NCBI RefSeq assembly: GCF_009905435.1
Contig: NZ_JAAAMT010000009.1
Location: 62,001 to 126,000, forward strand
Reading direction: 5' to 3'
Source: Pseudomonas sp. R5(2019)
GTDB lineage: Bacteria; Pseudomonadota; Gammaproteobacteria; Pseudomonadales; Pseudomonadaceae
DNA length: 64,000 nucleotides
Of this stretch, positions 34,924-43,304 are shown one piece after another. The notes under the pieces were generated by a model. It saw nothing but the letters and a program-made list of their open reading frames with translations. It had not been told where the DNA came from and did no database searches. Position 1 is the first letter of the stretch; every line of letters begins with the position of its first letter. The position numbers and the translations under genes are program-made.

Positions 34924-35042
34924 ATGGGCGCTGAAAAGCGCAGTTATCACGGAATATTGAAGTTTGTGTGAGGATTTCGTGAACCGGCCAGCACAACAAT
35001 GGGTGCCTACGCTAACCACACATTGAACTGCAGGAGCACCTC

Positions 35043-35288
35043 ATGAAAACGTTGACCGCTACCACTCTTTCCCTGTTTCTGGCGCTGGGTGCCACCAGTG
35101 CCTTTGCCGCGCAAGACATGGCCAAGGACACCATGCACAACGACAGCATGTCCAAGGACTCCATGAAAATGGATGCAATGAAGAAAGACGATATGAAAAT
35201 GGACGATATGAAAAAGGATGGAATGAAAAAGGACGACAAGCACATGGAGTCGATGGAAAAAGACACCATGAAAAAAGACGGGATGTAA
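35043..35288 (+). CDS. Exported Met-Lys-Asp repeat protein (MXKDX type)
   Basis: An 81-residue protein with a signal peptide (MKTLTATTLSLFLALGATSA, cut near FAA). The mature part is almost only M, K, D and E in a degenerate five-residue repeat (MKKDD, MKMDD, MKKDG, MEKDT). Ordinary structure is unlikely; a methionine- and acid-rich repeat in the periplasm suggests metal, for example copper, binding. Similar 'pentapeptide MXKDX repeat' proteins are annotated in proteobacteria without known function. The start follows CAGGAG. It stands alone between trxB and a repeat. Confidence 0.8.
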   Translation: MKTLTATTLSLFLALGATSAFAAQDMAKDTMHNDSMSKDSMKMDAMKKDDMKMDDMKKDGMKKDDKHMESMEKDTMKKDGM

Positions 35289-35305
35289 AAACAGCTGCAG
35301 ATTCG

Positions 35306-35445
35306 TGTAGGAGCGGACCTGGCCGCGATGGGCCGCGCAGCGGCCCCTTGGGCCAGTGACATCTGCGACTCAGCTTGCGAGTGCAGATGGTTTCAGAATC
35401 GCCGGGGCCGCTTCGCAGCCCTTCGCGGCCAGGTCCGCTCCTACA
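35306..35445. repeat. Long inverted intergenic repeat (Pseudomonas type)
   Basis: Perfect 23-bp arms at 35306-35328 and 35423-35445. The arm starts TGTAGGAGCGGACCTGG and is also found at 51991-52087, so it is a dispersed family. It lies between convergent genes. Confidence 0.8.
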
Positions 35446-35457
35446 GGGTGAGCGCGC

Positions 35458-35799
35458 TTATGACTTGCGCTGCAGCGGCTGGGCGGCGAATTTGACGCCA
35501 GCCAAACCATTGGCAATCAACGCCCGAATATTGCCATGGTCGCTGCCCTCAGGCGTAGCGACTACCGAGCGGTAATGCTCGCCAAAAGCCAACAAGGCCT
35601 CTTCATCGCTCAAACCTTCCAACAGCGCCAGACCCAAGGTCTTGCAGGACCCTTCGTTCTGCCCGGCGGCGTTTTCCACACCGCCATTATTGAAGGCTTG
35701 AGGCTGGTAGTCATAGCCTGCGGCAATAAAGGCCAGGGTGTCGGCAAATGCGTGTTCGCCGCTCTTGAGGCTGGCGCGCAGGGTGTTCAGATCAGTCAT
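35458..35799 (-). CDS. HopJ-family (type III effector-like) protein
   Basis: A 113-residue protein starting at ATG 35799, with the family's LKSGEHAFADTLAFIAAGYD start and a later GSDHGNIRAL. The name comes from a Pseudomonas effector screen, but this family is widespread in non-pathogens and has a general, unknown role. The gene overlaps the end of the DUF1244 gene by eight bases and follows folM and DUF1244 on the same strand, a common order in Pseudomonas. Confidence 0.85.
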   Translation of the reverse strand: MTDLNTLRASLKSGEHAFADTLAFIAAGYDYQPQAFNNGGVENAAGQNEGSCKTLGLALLEGLSDEEALLAFGEHYRSVVATPEGSDHGNIRALIANGLAGVKFAAQPLQRKS

Positions 35800-36088
35800 G
35801 CTGTTTTCCTTTGACGAACGCCGCCTGTTGGTCGGCGCTGGCTTCTTTCTGGTATTGGCTTTTCCACTCGCTGTATGGCATGCCGTAGATCCGCTCGCGC
35901 GCATCATCGAGGCTGACCTCGATGCCACGCTCGTCGGCGGCGGCCTTGTACCACTTGGACAAGCAGTTGCGGCAGAACCCGGCCAGGTTCATCAGGTCGA
36001 TGTTCTGCACGTCGGTACGACTTTGAAAGTGCTCGACGAGGCGGCGGAAGGCGGCCGCTTCGAGTTCGAGTTGTTCCTGGTTGTTCAT
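35792..36088 (-). CDS. DUF1244 family protein
   Basis: A 98-residue protein starting at ATG 36088. The conserved block is DLMNLAGFCRNCLSKWYK, with two cysteines, followed by ERIYGMPYSEWKSQYQ. Function unknown; the Cys pair hints at metal or redox. It lies between the folM-like gene (36 bp upstream) and the HopJ gene, probably one operon. Confidence 0.85.
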   Translation of the reverse strand: MNNQEQLELEAAAFRRLVEHFQSRTDVQNIDLMNLAGFCRNCLSKWYKAAADERGIEVSLDDARERIYGMPYSEWKSQYQKEASADQQAAFVKGKQHD

Positions 36089-36123
36089 GGCGTTCTCACA
36101 GGGGTTGTTGCAGGCGTTGGCAA

Positions 36124-36822
36124 TCAGTCGTGGGTGATCGGCTTTTTCAGATGCCGGCCACCGTTGATCACCACGCTGCTGCCGGTGCTGTAATGGGTAT
36201 TGAGTAAAAAGAAGACGGCGTCGATGAGCGGTTGGGCACCGGGTTCGAACTCGAGCAAGGCCTTCTTCAGGGACTGGCGGCGGTACTGTTCGTCGCCGTC
36301 TTCCTTGAACATCAGCAGCCCCGGCAGTACGGCGTTGACGCGGATGTCGGGTGCATATTTCTCGGCAAACGACAGCACCATGTTCTGCAGCGCGGCCTTG
36401 GTGGCGGCGTAGGCGATATGGCTCTTGCTGCCGCGGGTCGAGGTTTCGTCGCAGATGTGAATGATGTCGGCCTTTTCGACCTTGGCCAGGTGAGCGCCCA
36501 GCGCAATATTGAGGTGATATGGCGCTTCGACGTGCAGCTTGAACATGGTGTTGAGGTTGTCCAGGCCATCGTCCAGCCACAGCGAAGCGTTATGGATAAT
36601 CCCTCGCAGCCCGTCGTACTGGCGAGTGATGTGTTCGATCAAGGCCAGGCGATCGGCTTCCTGCTCAAGGTTGGCCTGGAACTGCACGATATTCGGGTGC
36701 GCGGCAGTGGCGCTGGGGTGGCGGCTGGCGCTGATGACCGTATGGCCAGCCTGGGCCAGTTGGATAGCCAGTTCGAGGCCTACCCGTTGACTGGCTCCGG
36801 TGACAAGGATTGGGCTATTCAT
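36124..36822 (-). CDS. folM: FolM-like dihydromonapterin reductase (SDR)
   Basis: A 232-residue short-chain dehydrogenase. NADPH motif ILVTGASQRVGLELAIQL at the N-terminus, the catalytic Tyr and Lys in YAATKAAL (IAYAATKAAL) and the C-terminal end SSVVINGGRHL. FolM-type enzymes reduce dihydromonapterin or dihydrofolate to tetrahydro forms, used in pterin cofactor supply. ATG 36822 starts the conserved region (NSPILVTGAS). The neighbours DUF1244 and HopJ match the usual Pseudomonas arrangement. Confidence 0.85.
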   Translation of the reverse strand: MNSPILVTGASQRVGLELAIQLAQAGHTVISASRHPSATAAHPNIVQFQANLEQEADRLALIEHITRQYDGLRGIIHNASLWLDDGLDNLNTMFKLHVEAPYHLNIALGAHLAKVEKADIIHICDETSTRGSKSHIAYAATKAALQNMVLSFAEKYAPDIRVNAVLPGLLMFKEDGDEQYRRQSLKKALLEFEPGAQPLIDAVFFLLNTHYSTGSSVVINGGRHLKKPITHD

Positions 36823-36924
36823 GTAATGGCTGTCAACTTCAGAAATTACCGGGTGCGAAATGGTCCCAGCATAACCGAAGTTTTCCACCCTGCGTGCGCC
36901 CAATGACCCGACGGGCCCCGGCTT

Positions 36925-37494
36925 TTATTGCGCGCGCAGTGCTTCGCGAGCCGCTGTGGACGGTGTCGGCGCAGCATTCAGCCAGCCGGCCAGGCAGCGG
37001 GTCGACAGAGGGATGAACAGGTACACCATCAGTGGGGTCAGGGCCACGGTGCCGAGCAACACCCGAGGCAACAGGCTGAGCTCTGCCAGCCAATGACCGA
37101 AGAGCAAGTTGAACAGCAGCGATACCGGAAAAAACGCCAGCCAAATCGCTACTGCCTGTTTCCAGCGTGGCGGGCGTTGCGGCCCGGGCGCGCCGAACCA
37201 GCCGTCGATGCCGCTGACACGGCGCTCCAGCGGTTGCTCGAACAGACCACTGCCTCGCAGCAACCAAGCCTTGCGCGAGACCGAGTGTTCCCAGGCGTGC
37301 AGGGTGGCTTCGTCGGCGAAGCGAAAAATGATCTGGAATTCGTCGTCTTGCGGCGGTGGCGCAAGCACGCCAGAGCCGAGGTAGCCGGGGAAGTCGGTCG
37401 CCAGTTGTTCGCCTTCGTGCAGCCAGGCGATCAGGTCTTCATAGCGGCCATTGGTAACGCGGCGGGCAACCATCAGGGTGACGGGGGTAGACAT
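36925..37494 (-). CDS. Antibiotic biosynthesis monooxygenase-like (ABM) protein with membrane C-terminus
   Basis: A 189-residue protein starting at ATG 37494 after AAGGAG. The first 100 residues resemble a dimeric alpha/beta-barrel ABM domain (VTLMVARRVTNGRYEDLIAW, FQIIFRFADEATLHAWEHS). The C-terminal part has two hydrophobic segments (AVAIWLAFFPVSLLFNLLF and VLLGTVALTPLMVYLFI). ABM members without known partners may oxidise small aromatics or only bind ligands; here the membrane anchor suggests an inner-membrane protein of unknown role. Confidence 0.8.
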   Translation of the reverse strand: MSTPVTLMVARRVTNGRYEDLIAWLHEGEQLATDFPGYLGSGVLAPPPQDDEFQIIFRFADEATLHAWEHSVSRKAWLLRGSGLFEQPLERRVSGIDGWFGAPGPQRPPRWKQAVAIWLAFFPVSLLFNLLFGHWLAELSLLPRVLLGTVALTPLMVYLFIPLSTRCLAGWLNAAPTPSTAAREALRAQ

Positions 37495-37694
37495 TGTGTA
37501 TCTCCTTGCAGATGGGCCGTCCGGGTAGGACCGCTCACTCAACGCAGCGCCGGGGTGGTGGGCTGCGCTTGAAATCAAGCAAGGATTATTCCCGAAAATC
37601 CGCAAATGACCAGAGATCTTCGTCGCATGCGCGGATTTAGCGCAGGTCCGCAACTCGCGTTACACTGTCGGGACCCTTCACTGCGGCGGTACAC

Positions 37695-38645
37695 ATGGCT
37701 ACTTCAGACTCATCTCCATTACTTCACGCCCAGGGTCTGGTTCGTGAGGAGTTGTTTCCGATCCGTGAAGTTTCCCGCCTGACCGGTATAAACCCGGTCA
37801 CTTTGCGTGCCTGGGAGCGTCGTTATGGGCTGATTCAGCCCACGCGCACCGACAGTGGGCACCGTTTGTACTCCCAGGCCGATATCGACGAAGTGCGCAG
37901 CATCCTCGGCTGGATTGAGCGTGGTGTGGCGGTGAGCAAAGTGGGCAAGATCCTCGCCCGCAATCACAGCGCCGAAGCCGAGCCCCGGCCGGTGGCAAAA
38001 CAACAGCCCGCCGAGCTGCATCAGTGGCAACAGCAAGTGCGCCTTGCGGTGCGCAATTTTGATGAACAGCGACTGGACCAGCTCTACGGCCAGATTTTTT
38101 CCGGTTATCCGCAGATCGTGGTTTTTCAGGAGATCCTGATGCCGGTCTGGCAGCAGCTGCTGGGCGACCGCGATGCCATTGGCCACACCAGCGAGTGGCT
38201 GTTTCTCGACAGTTTTCTGCGCGCTCGGGTCGCCCAGCGGCTGCAGATGAGCCGCGACCGGCAAGAGCTGACGGTGCTGGTGGCCGCAGGGCCTGGGCAC
38301 AACCAGGAACTGGAACTGTTGGTGGCCGGGTTGCTGCTGGGCTCCAGCGACATTGGCATTCGAGTTCTGGCCTTGGGGCAACCGCTGGATGAGTTGAGCC
38401 TGATCTGTGAAAAGGTCCAGCCCCATGCGCTGGTGCTGTTCTCCAATCACTCACCGGCCGCGGACTTTGCCAAGCGCATGGCCCGGCTGGCCCTGGGGCT
38501 TGAGTGCTCGTTGTTGCTGGCCGGCGATGCGGCGGATTTGGCGCAGGACAGTCTGGTCGATTCGCAGGTGGCGTGCCTGGGCAGCGACGGTCGCTTGATG
38601 CAGCGGCGCCTGCAGCGTTACCTGGCACGCCATCTGGATACGTGA
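37695..38645 (+). CDS. MerR-family regulator with cobalamin-binding-like domain
   Basis: A 316-residue protein. The N-terminal MerR helix-turn-helix is at about 20-90 (FPIREVSRLTGINPVTLRAW). The helical middle (QIVVFQEILMPVWQQLL) and Rossmann-like C-terminal part (VLVAAGPGHNQELELLVAGL) have the plan of LitR/CarH-type B12 regulators. A clear DxHxxG cobalamin motif is not seen; the matching site reads GPGHNQE, so light or B12 sensing is uncertain. It is divergent from the ABM gene, and the flavodoxin gene follows. Confidence 0.75.
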   Translation: MATSDSSPLLHAQGLVREELFPIREVSRLTGINPVTLRAWERRYGLIQPTRTDSGHRLYSQADIDEVRSILGWIERGVAVSKVGKILARNHSAEAEPRPVAKQQPAELHQWQQQVRLAVRNFDEQRLDQLYGQIFSGYPQIVVFQEILMPVWQQLLGDRDAIGHTSEWLFLDSFLRARVAQRLQMSRDRQELTVLVAAGPGHNQELELLVAGLLLGSSDIGIRVLALGQPLDELSLICEKVQPHALVLFSNHSPAADFAKRMARLALGLECSLLLAGDAADLAQDSLVDSQVACLGSDGRLMQRRLQRYLARHLDT

Positions 38646-38718
38646 CCCTTCGCCAGGCTCTGTAATTGGCTGCCGGACTGTTAATATCCCAGGTATTTAC
38701 TCAGCCACAGGATCTTTC

Positions 38719-39174
38719 ATGAAAGTCGCCATCTTTTCCGGGTCGGTCTACGGCACCGCTGAAGAAGTTGCCCGCCACGCCCAAGGCCTGCTCAAGGCCG
38801 CCGGCTTCGACACCTGGTACAGCAACCGCGCCACCCTTGAGGATCTGAAGGGCTTCGGGCCGCAAGCGCTGCTGGCCGTGACGTCGACCACCGGCATGGG
38901 TGAGCTGCCTGACAACCTGCAGCCCTTGTATCACCAGATTCGCGATGAGCTGCCAGCCGCCTGGCGCGGTCTGCCGGGTGCGGTGATCGGCCTGGGCGAC
39001 GCCAGCTATGGCGACACCTTCTGTGGCGCCGGCGAGCAGGTGCGCGAGCTGTTCGGCGAGCTGGGCGTGCGCGAAGTGCTGCCGATGCTGAGACTGGATG
39101 CCAGCGAAAGCGTGACCCCCGAAACCGACGCCGAGCCCTGGATTGCGGAACTGATCACGCTGTTACACGCCTGA
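38719..39174 (+). CDS. Flavodoxin (MioC-like)
   Basis: A 151-residue flavodoxin-fold protein. The phosphate-binding loop FSGSVYGTAEEVARH is near residue 6-19 and the flavin loops TSTTGMGELPDN and GLGDASYGDTFC follow. It carries FMN and passes electrons singly to reductases such as biotin synthase. It lies 73 bp after the MerR gene on the same strand. Confidence 0.88.
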   Translation: MKVAIFSGSVYGTAEEVARHAQGLLKAAGFDTWYSNRATLEDLKGFGPQALLAVTSTTGMGELPDNLQPLYHQIRDELPAAWRGLPGAVIGLGDASYGDTFCGAGEQVRELFGELGVREVLPMLRLDASESVTPETDAEPWIAELITLLHA

Positions 39175-39397
39175 ATCATCAAGGAGACATGCCTGACTCG
39201 CCAGGCCAGTAAGCTGGCTGCCAATGCAACTACCCTTGCGCCTGGCTCTGACTAGACTCAGCAGCCAGGAGAGCACATCAAAGTGCCGAGGTGATTGTCA
39301 TGGCGTTAGCTAATGTCTTGCTGATACACCTGTGGGAGCCCATCAATACCCAGTGCGCGAGCCTCTCTGCCGACAACAGTCGCGAGGAGATCCGGTA

Positions 39398-40300
39398 ATG
39401 CCACTGTCCGAAATCCCTTTGTGCGTCTGGCGTACCCGTGGCCAGACGTTTCAATTTCAGGGCCACAACATCCGTTACTGGACCGCAGGGCAAGGAGAGC
39501 CACTGCTGTTGATCCATGGGTTTCCAACCGCCAGCTGGGATTGGCATTACCTCTGGCAACCGCTGGCGCAGCGCTTTGGGGTGATTGCCTGCGACATGCT
39601 CGGCTTTGGCGATTCGTCCAAGCCGGTCAGGCATGCGTACAGCCTGATGGAGCAGGCTGATCTGCAACAGGCATTGTTGGCGCACCTGCAAATCCGCCAG
39701 CCGGTTCATTTGCTGAGCCACGATTACGGTGACAGCGTGGCGCAGGAGCTGCTGGCGCGGCACCACGAACAGCGAGCCAGTGTCGCCAGTTGTGTGTTCC
39801 TCAATGGCGGTCTGTTTCCCGAGTGCCACCGCCCGGTGCGGGCCCAGAAAATGCTGCTCAGCCCTCTGGGCTGGCTGGTCGGCCGGACCTTTTCACGCGA
39901 TGACCTGGTCAAGAACGTCGTGCAGATCTTCGGGCCGCATACCCGTCCCAGCGAAAGCGCGCTGGATGATAGCTGGAGCCTGATCGAGTCCAATCGCGGC
40001 ACGCGGATCCTGCACAAGCTGGTCGCTTACCTGCACGAGCGGGTGGAGCAGCGGCCACGCTGGGTCGGCGCCCTGCTGCAGGGCAGCGTGCCCTTGCTGT
40101 TTATCAACGGTGCTGTCGACCCGGTGTCTGGCGTGCACATGCTCGAGCGTTACCGCCAGGTGGTACCGGAGCCCGATACCGTGTTGTTGCATGGCATCGG
40201 CCACTACCCGCACACCGAAGCGCCAGGATTGGTGTTGCGCCATTACCTGACGTTTCGCGAGCGTAATCCAAGCCTGTCGCTGCAGGTGGCTTGCTCCTGA
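39398..40300 (+). CDS. Alpha/beta-fold hydrolase (haloalkane dehalogenase-like)
   Basis: A 300-residue hydrolase starting at ATG 39398 after GAGGAG. The oxyanion-hole motif is LLLIHGFPTASWDWHYLW. The nucleophile sits in LLSHDYGDSVAQ, an aspartate (D-Y-G-D) rather than serine; this, with the histidine in HGIGHYPHTE, resembles haloalkane dehalogenases and epoxide hydrolases. The acid is probably in FINGAVDPVSG. The substrate is unknown. The SDR gene follows on the same strand after 143 bp. Confidence 0.8.
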   Translation: MPLSEIPLCVWRTRGQTFQFQGHNIRYWTAGQGEPLLLIHGFPTASWDWHYLWQPLAQRFGVIACDMLGFGDSSKPVRHAYSLMEQADLQQALLAHLQIRQPVHLLSHDYGDSVAQELLARHHEQRASVASCVFLNGGLFPECHRPVRAQKMLLSPLGWLVGRTFSRDDLVKNVVQIFGPHTRPSESALDDSWSLIESNRGTRILHKLVAYLHERVEQRPRWVGALLQGSVPLLFINGAVDPVSGVHMLERYRQVVPEPDTVLLHGIGHYPHTEAPGLVLRHYLTFRERNPSLSLQVACS

Positions 40301-40443
40301 GAGAGCAATCACCGGGCTTGCGGATGCTTACAGCGGACTATCCCGCTGCCTTATCGCCTGCCATTCAGCCGCAGCCGTCTTGATTGTGGCCGGCCCTTGC
40401 GTGGTCGACACTCGGCGGCACTCAGGATCTATGGGAGTCACGT

Positions 40444-41358
40444 ATGAATGATTCAGTGCGCTTTGAAGACAAAGTCGTCGTCGTTACCGGCGCGGGCGGT
40501 GGCCTGGGGCGAGCTCATGCCTTGCTGTTTGCCCGGCAGGGCGCGCGGGTGGTGGTCAACGACCTCGGTGGATCGGCCCACGGCGATGGCGCCAATGCTT
40601 CGGCAGCCGACCGGGTGGTCGCTGAAATTGTCGAGGCCGGCGGCACGGCGGTCGCCAACCATGACTCGGTCAGCGATGGCGCCCGGATCGTCGAGCAGGC
40701 GCTGGACACCTTCGGGCGGGTCGATGTGCTGGTCAATAATGCCGGGATTCTGCGTGACAAGAGCTTCCACAAGATGGACGACGCGGACTGGGATTTTGTA
40801 TATCGCGTCCACGTCGAAGGCGCCTACAAGGTGACCCACGCTGCCTGGCCATACTTGCGCGAGCAAAATTACGGGCGGGTGATTTTCACCTCGTCGACTT
40901 CGGGAATCTACGGCAACTTCGGCCAGTCCAACTACGGCATGGCCAAGCTCGGCCTCTATGGGCTGACCCGTACCCTGGCCATCGAAGGGCGCAAGCACAA
41001 CATTCTGGTCAACGCCATCGCGCCCACCGGCGGTACGCGCATGACCGAAGGGCTGATGCCGACCGAAGTGTTTGAACAACTCAAACCGGAACTGATCAGC
41101 CCGCTGGTGGTGTATTTGGGCAGTGAACAATGCCAGGACACGGCGGGTTTGTTCGAAGTGGGCGGCGGCTGGATCGGCAAGCTGCGCTGGGAGCGCAGCC
41201 TGGGGGTGGGCTTTGACCCGCACCAGGGCATCGCCGTAGAGGATGTGGCCGCCAATTGGCAGCGGATCGGCGATTTTGAAGGCGCGGTGCACCCGCAGGA
41301 CACGCCCGAATCACTGCAGCAAATGATGGCGAACTTGCAACAATACGTCGGTCGGTAG
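40444..41358 (+). CDS. Short-chain dehydrogenase, (3R)-hydroxyacyl-CoA dehydrogenase-like
   Basis: A 304-residue SDR starting at ATG 40444. Cofactor motif VVVVTGAGGGLGRAHALLFA and NDLGGSAHGDG at the start, NNAG near 95, and the catalytic tyrosine in QSNYGMAKLGLYGL. The NDLGG insert and the long C-terminus (WIGKLRWERSLGVGFDPHQG) are typical of the dehydrogenase domain of multifunctional enzyme type 2, here as a stand-alone protein, so a role in acyl-CoA oxidation is likely but unproven. Confidence 0.85.
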   Translation: MNDSVRFEDKVVVVTGAGGGLGRAHALLFARQGARVVVNDLGGSAHGDGANASAADRVVAEIVEAGGTAVANHDSVSDGARIVEQALDTFGRVDVLVNNAGILRDKSFHKMDDADWDFVYRVHVEGAYKVTHAAWPYLREQNYGRVIFTSSTSGIYGNFGQSNYGMAKLGLYGLTRTLAIEGRKHNILVNAIAPTGGTRMTEGLMPTEVFEQLKPELISPLVVYLGSEQCQDTAGLFEVGGGWIGKLRWERSLGVGFDPHQGIAVEDVAANWQRIGDFEGAVHPQDTPESLQQMMANLQQYVGR

Positions 41359-41362
41359 GAGC

Positions 41363-41421
41363 AAGGCTTGCCTGCGATGAGTGCACTGCGGTCCGTGGTG
41401 AACGCAGCGCAGGCAAGCCTT
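41363..41421. repeat. REP-like inverted repeat after the SDR gene
   Basis: Arms AAGGCTTGCCTGCG (41363-41376) and its complement (41408-41421) lie immediately after the SDR stop and may end or stabilise its mRNA. Confidence 0.65.
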
Positions 41422-41442
41422 GCCTACAGCGGTGCTCAAATA

Positions 41443-41469
41443 AAAAAGGCCGCTGCATAGACAGCGGCC
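41443..41469 (-). terminator. Terminator-like hairpin, minus orientation
   Basis: GGCCGCTG-CATAGA-CAGCGGCC with an A-run on its left, which becomes a U-run on the minus strand. On the plus strand it lacks a T-run but may still help end SDR transcription. No minus-strand gene lies directly upstream except hmgR, 900 bp away. Confidence 0.5.
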
Positions 41470-41680
41470 AAGCAAGACGTTCGATCAAGGAGCTTCAAAA
41501 TCAACGTCGGTGAACCCTTGGTGTTACCGGCGAGGACACTACACTCGAGCCATTAACAACCGATTAACCCTTCATCACAACCTGCCGTCTGTGCTGAAAG
41601 TCCGACAATAATAATCAGACTTCTCCTACCGAAAAATACCGCTTTGCGACATTCACTTTTACCGTGCTCGCAACAGTCCG

Positions 41681-42372
41681 GTGCCCGCCTTATGGCTCCC
41701 CATCCATGCGTTTTATAAGCGGCTGCCGCACTGCGGCCCGGAGCTGCGCGGCCGCGTGCCAGATAGGGCATTCGCCTTGGGCATTGCCTGGCACAACCCC
41801 ACCGAATTGCTCCAAGACCTCGCCCGGCATCCGCACCCCACCTGGCTTTTTCTCGACGACTACTGCCGCACGCCGCATCCCGAACTCGACGCGCTGCTGC
41901 AACACAGCAACGCCCATATCAGTTGATGGATCGCGGGCCGCCGTCGCCCGGACTGTCACTGGCCACGGCTGATGCTGGACGCTGAACTGCTGAAGCGGAG
42001 CTTGAGTTGTTGGTGGCGCAAGTGGCGTTTCTCACCGGCGATCAGCCGATGGCGCGCGAGGCCCTGGCGCGGGGGACGGAGCGCTGTGTGCAGATGGGCT
42101 TGCAGCAACCGCTTTGTGAGCTGCGCTTGCGCGAACCTCGGCTGTTGCAGATCGAGTCAGCCGCAGCAGAGGCTGAAAGCCCGCTCAGCCTGCGCGAACT
42201 TCAAGTGCTGCAGCTGATTGCCCAAGGCAGTTCCAACCAGCAGATCGCCGAGCAGCTGTTTATTTCCCTGCACACGGTCAAGACTCACGCGCGCCGCATT
42301 CACAGCAAGCTCGGCGTCGAACGGCGCACGCAAGCGGTGGCCATGGCGAAGACGCTGGGGTTAATGCCTTAG
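41681..42372 (+). pseudogene. Decayed MalT-like LuxR regulator
   Basis: Two pieces in different frames. 41681-41926 reads WLFLDDYCRTPHPELDALLQ, which resembles the ATPase-site region of MalT-like regulators, then stops. 42007-42372 keeps the end of the sensor and a complete LuxR helix-turn-helix (QVLQLIAQGSSNQQIAEQLF and HTVKTHARRIHSKLGVERRT). Most of the central TPR region is missing. The retained DNA-binding domain closely matches the gene at 3-1817. Its stop overlaps, tail to tail, the stop of hmgR. The 120-residue C-terminal frame could still make a DNA-binding fragment. Confidence 0.7.
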
Positions 42373-43148
42373 GGCTCGTAGCCCATGCGCCAGCTGATGG
42401 CCTGAGTCGCCGCCAGCAGTTTTTTCGCTGCCGGGCCATGCTCGTCGGCATGGAAAATCGAAGTGGGACCCACAATCGTCACCACCGCCACAATGTGTCC
42501 GACCGCATTGAACACCGGCGCCGACAGCGCATCCACACCCGGCATCAACAAGCCGTGAATATGGTGCAGGCCGCGCTGGCGAATGGTCTCGAACTGCGCT
42601 GCATAGTCATGGGCATGATCAGGGCCCAGGTCATGAAGTTCCTGCGCCAGTAGCGGTGCGGTTTCCCGCGAGGGCAGGTACGCGCCGAACACCAGCCCTG
42701 TGGACGAACCAAGCAGCGGCAAGACCGAACCGATCTGGGTCACCACCGTGACCGCACGCGCCGCCGGCTCGATGCTGACGACGGTTGCGCCCTGATTGCC
42801 CCACACCGCCAGAAAGCAGCTTTCATTGATGTCATCGCGCAGCTGAGACAGGGGCAGGGCGGCGACTTTCAATACGTCCATCGAGCCCAACGCCGCCAGC
42901 CCCACCCGCAGCGCCTCACGGCCCAATCCATAATGGTTGGTGGCCGGGTTCTGTTCGGCAAAACCGCTGGCGATCAGCGCCTGGAGATAGCGGTGGACCT
43001 TGCTCGCCGGCATTTGCACATGTTCGGCCAGGCGCGACAGCGAGGTGGAGGGCGTCAATTGCGCCAGCGCCTTGAGAATGTCGGTGCCGACTTCCGCCGA
43101 GCGGACTTTCTGTTTGCCGGAATCGGCAGGAGGGCTGGCTTTGTCCAT
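42369..43148 (-). CDS. hmgR: IclR-family repressor of the homogentisate pathway
   Basis: A 259-residue IclR protein with an N-terminal winged helix (TDILKALAQLTPSTSLSRLA, then SKVHRYLQALIASGFAEQN) and a C-terminal effector domain. It is divergent from hmgABC with a perfect palindrome between, the arrangement of HmgR in P. putida, where homogentisate releases repression. ATG 43148 is the only good start. Confidence 0.88.
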   Translation of the reverse strand: MDKASPPADSGKQKVRSAEVGTDILKALAQLTPSTSLSRLAEHVQMPASKVHRYLQALIASGFAEQNPATNHYGLGREALRVGLAALGSMDVLKVAALPLSQLRDDINESCFLAVWGNQGATVVSIEPAARAVTVVTQIGSVLPLLGSSTGLVFGAYLPSRETAPLLAQELHDLGPDHAHDYAAQFETIRQRGLHHIHGLLMPGVDALSAPVFNAVGHIVAVVTIVGPTSIFHADEHGPAAKKLLAATQAISWRMGYEP

Positions 43149-43209
43149 GGGGCTTATCGATCCGGGAGACGAGAGGGCGTCTTTATAGCTTGACGCTGAA
43201 TCCCAATCA

Positions 43210-43228
43210 AATTACGTTATTCGTAATT
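43210..43228. promoter_or_regulatory. HmgR operator candidate
   Basis: AATTACG-TTATT-CGTAATT is a perfect 7-bp inverted repeat with a 5-bp centre between hmgR and hmgA. A further ATTACG half-site follows at 43230. It lies 77 bp before the hmgA start and fits an IclR-type operator over the hmgA promoter. Confidence 0.65.
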
Positions 43229-43304
43229 GGATTACGATAAAAATAACGCAGCCAGGCGTACACCGCCCAACTGCCACATACCGGCCTGTTGGCCAGGAGG
43301 CTCA

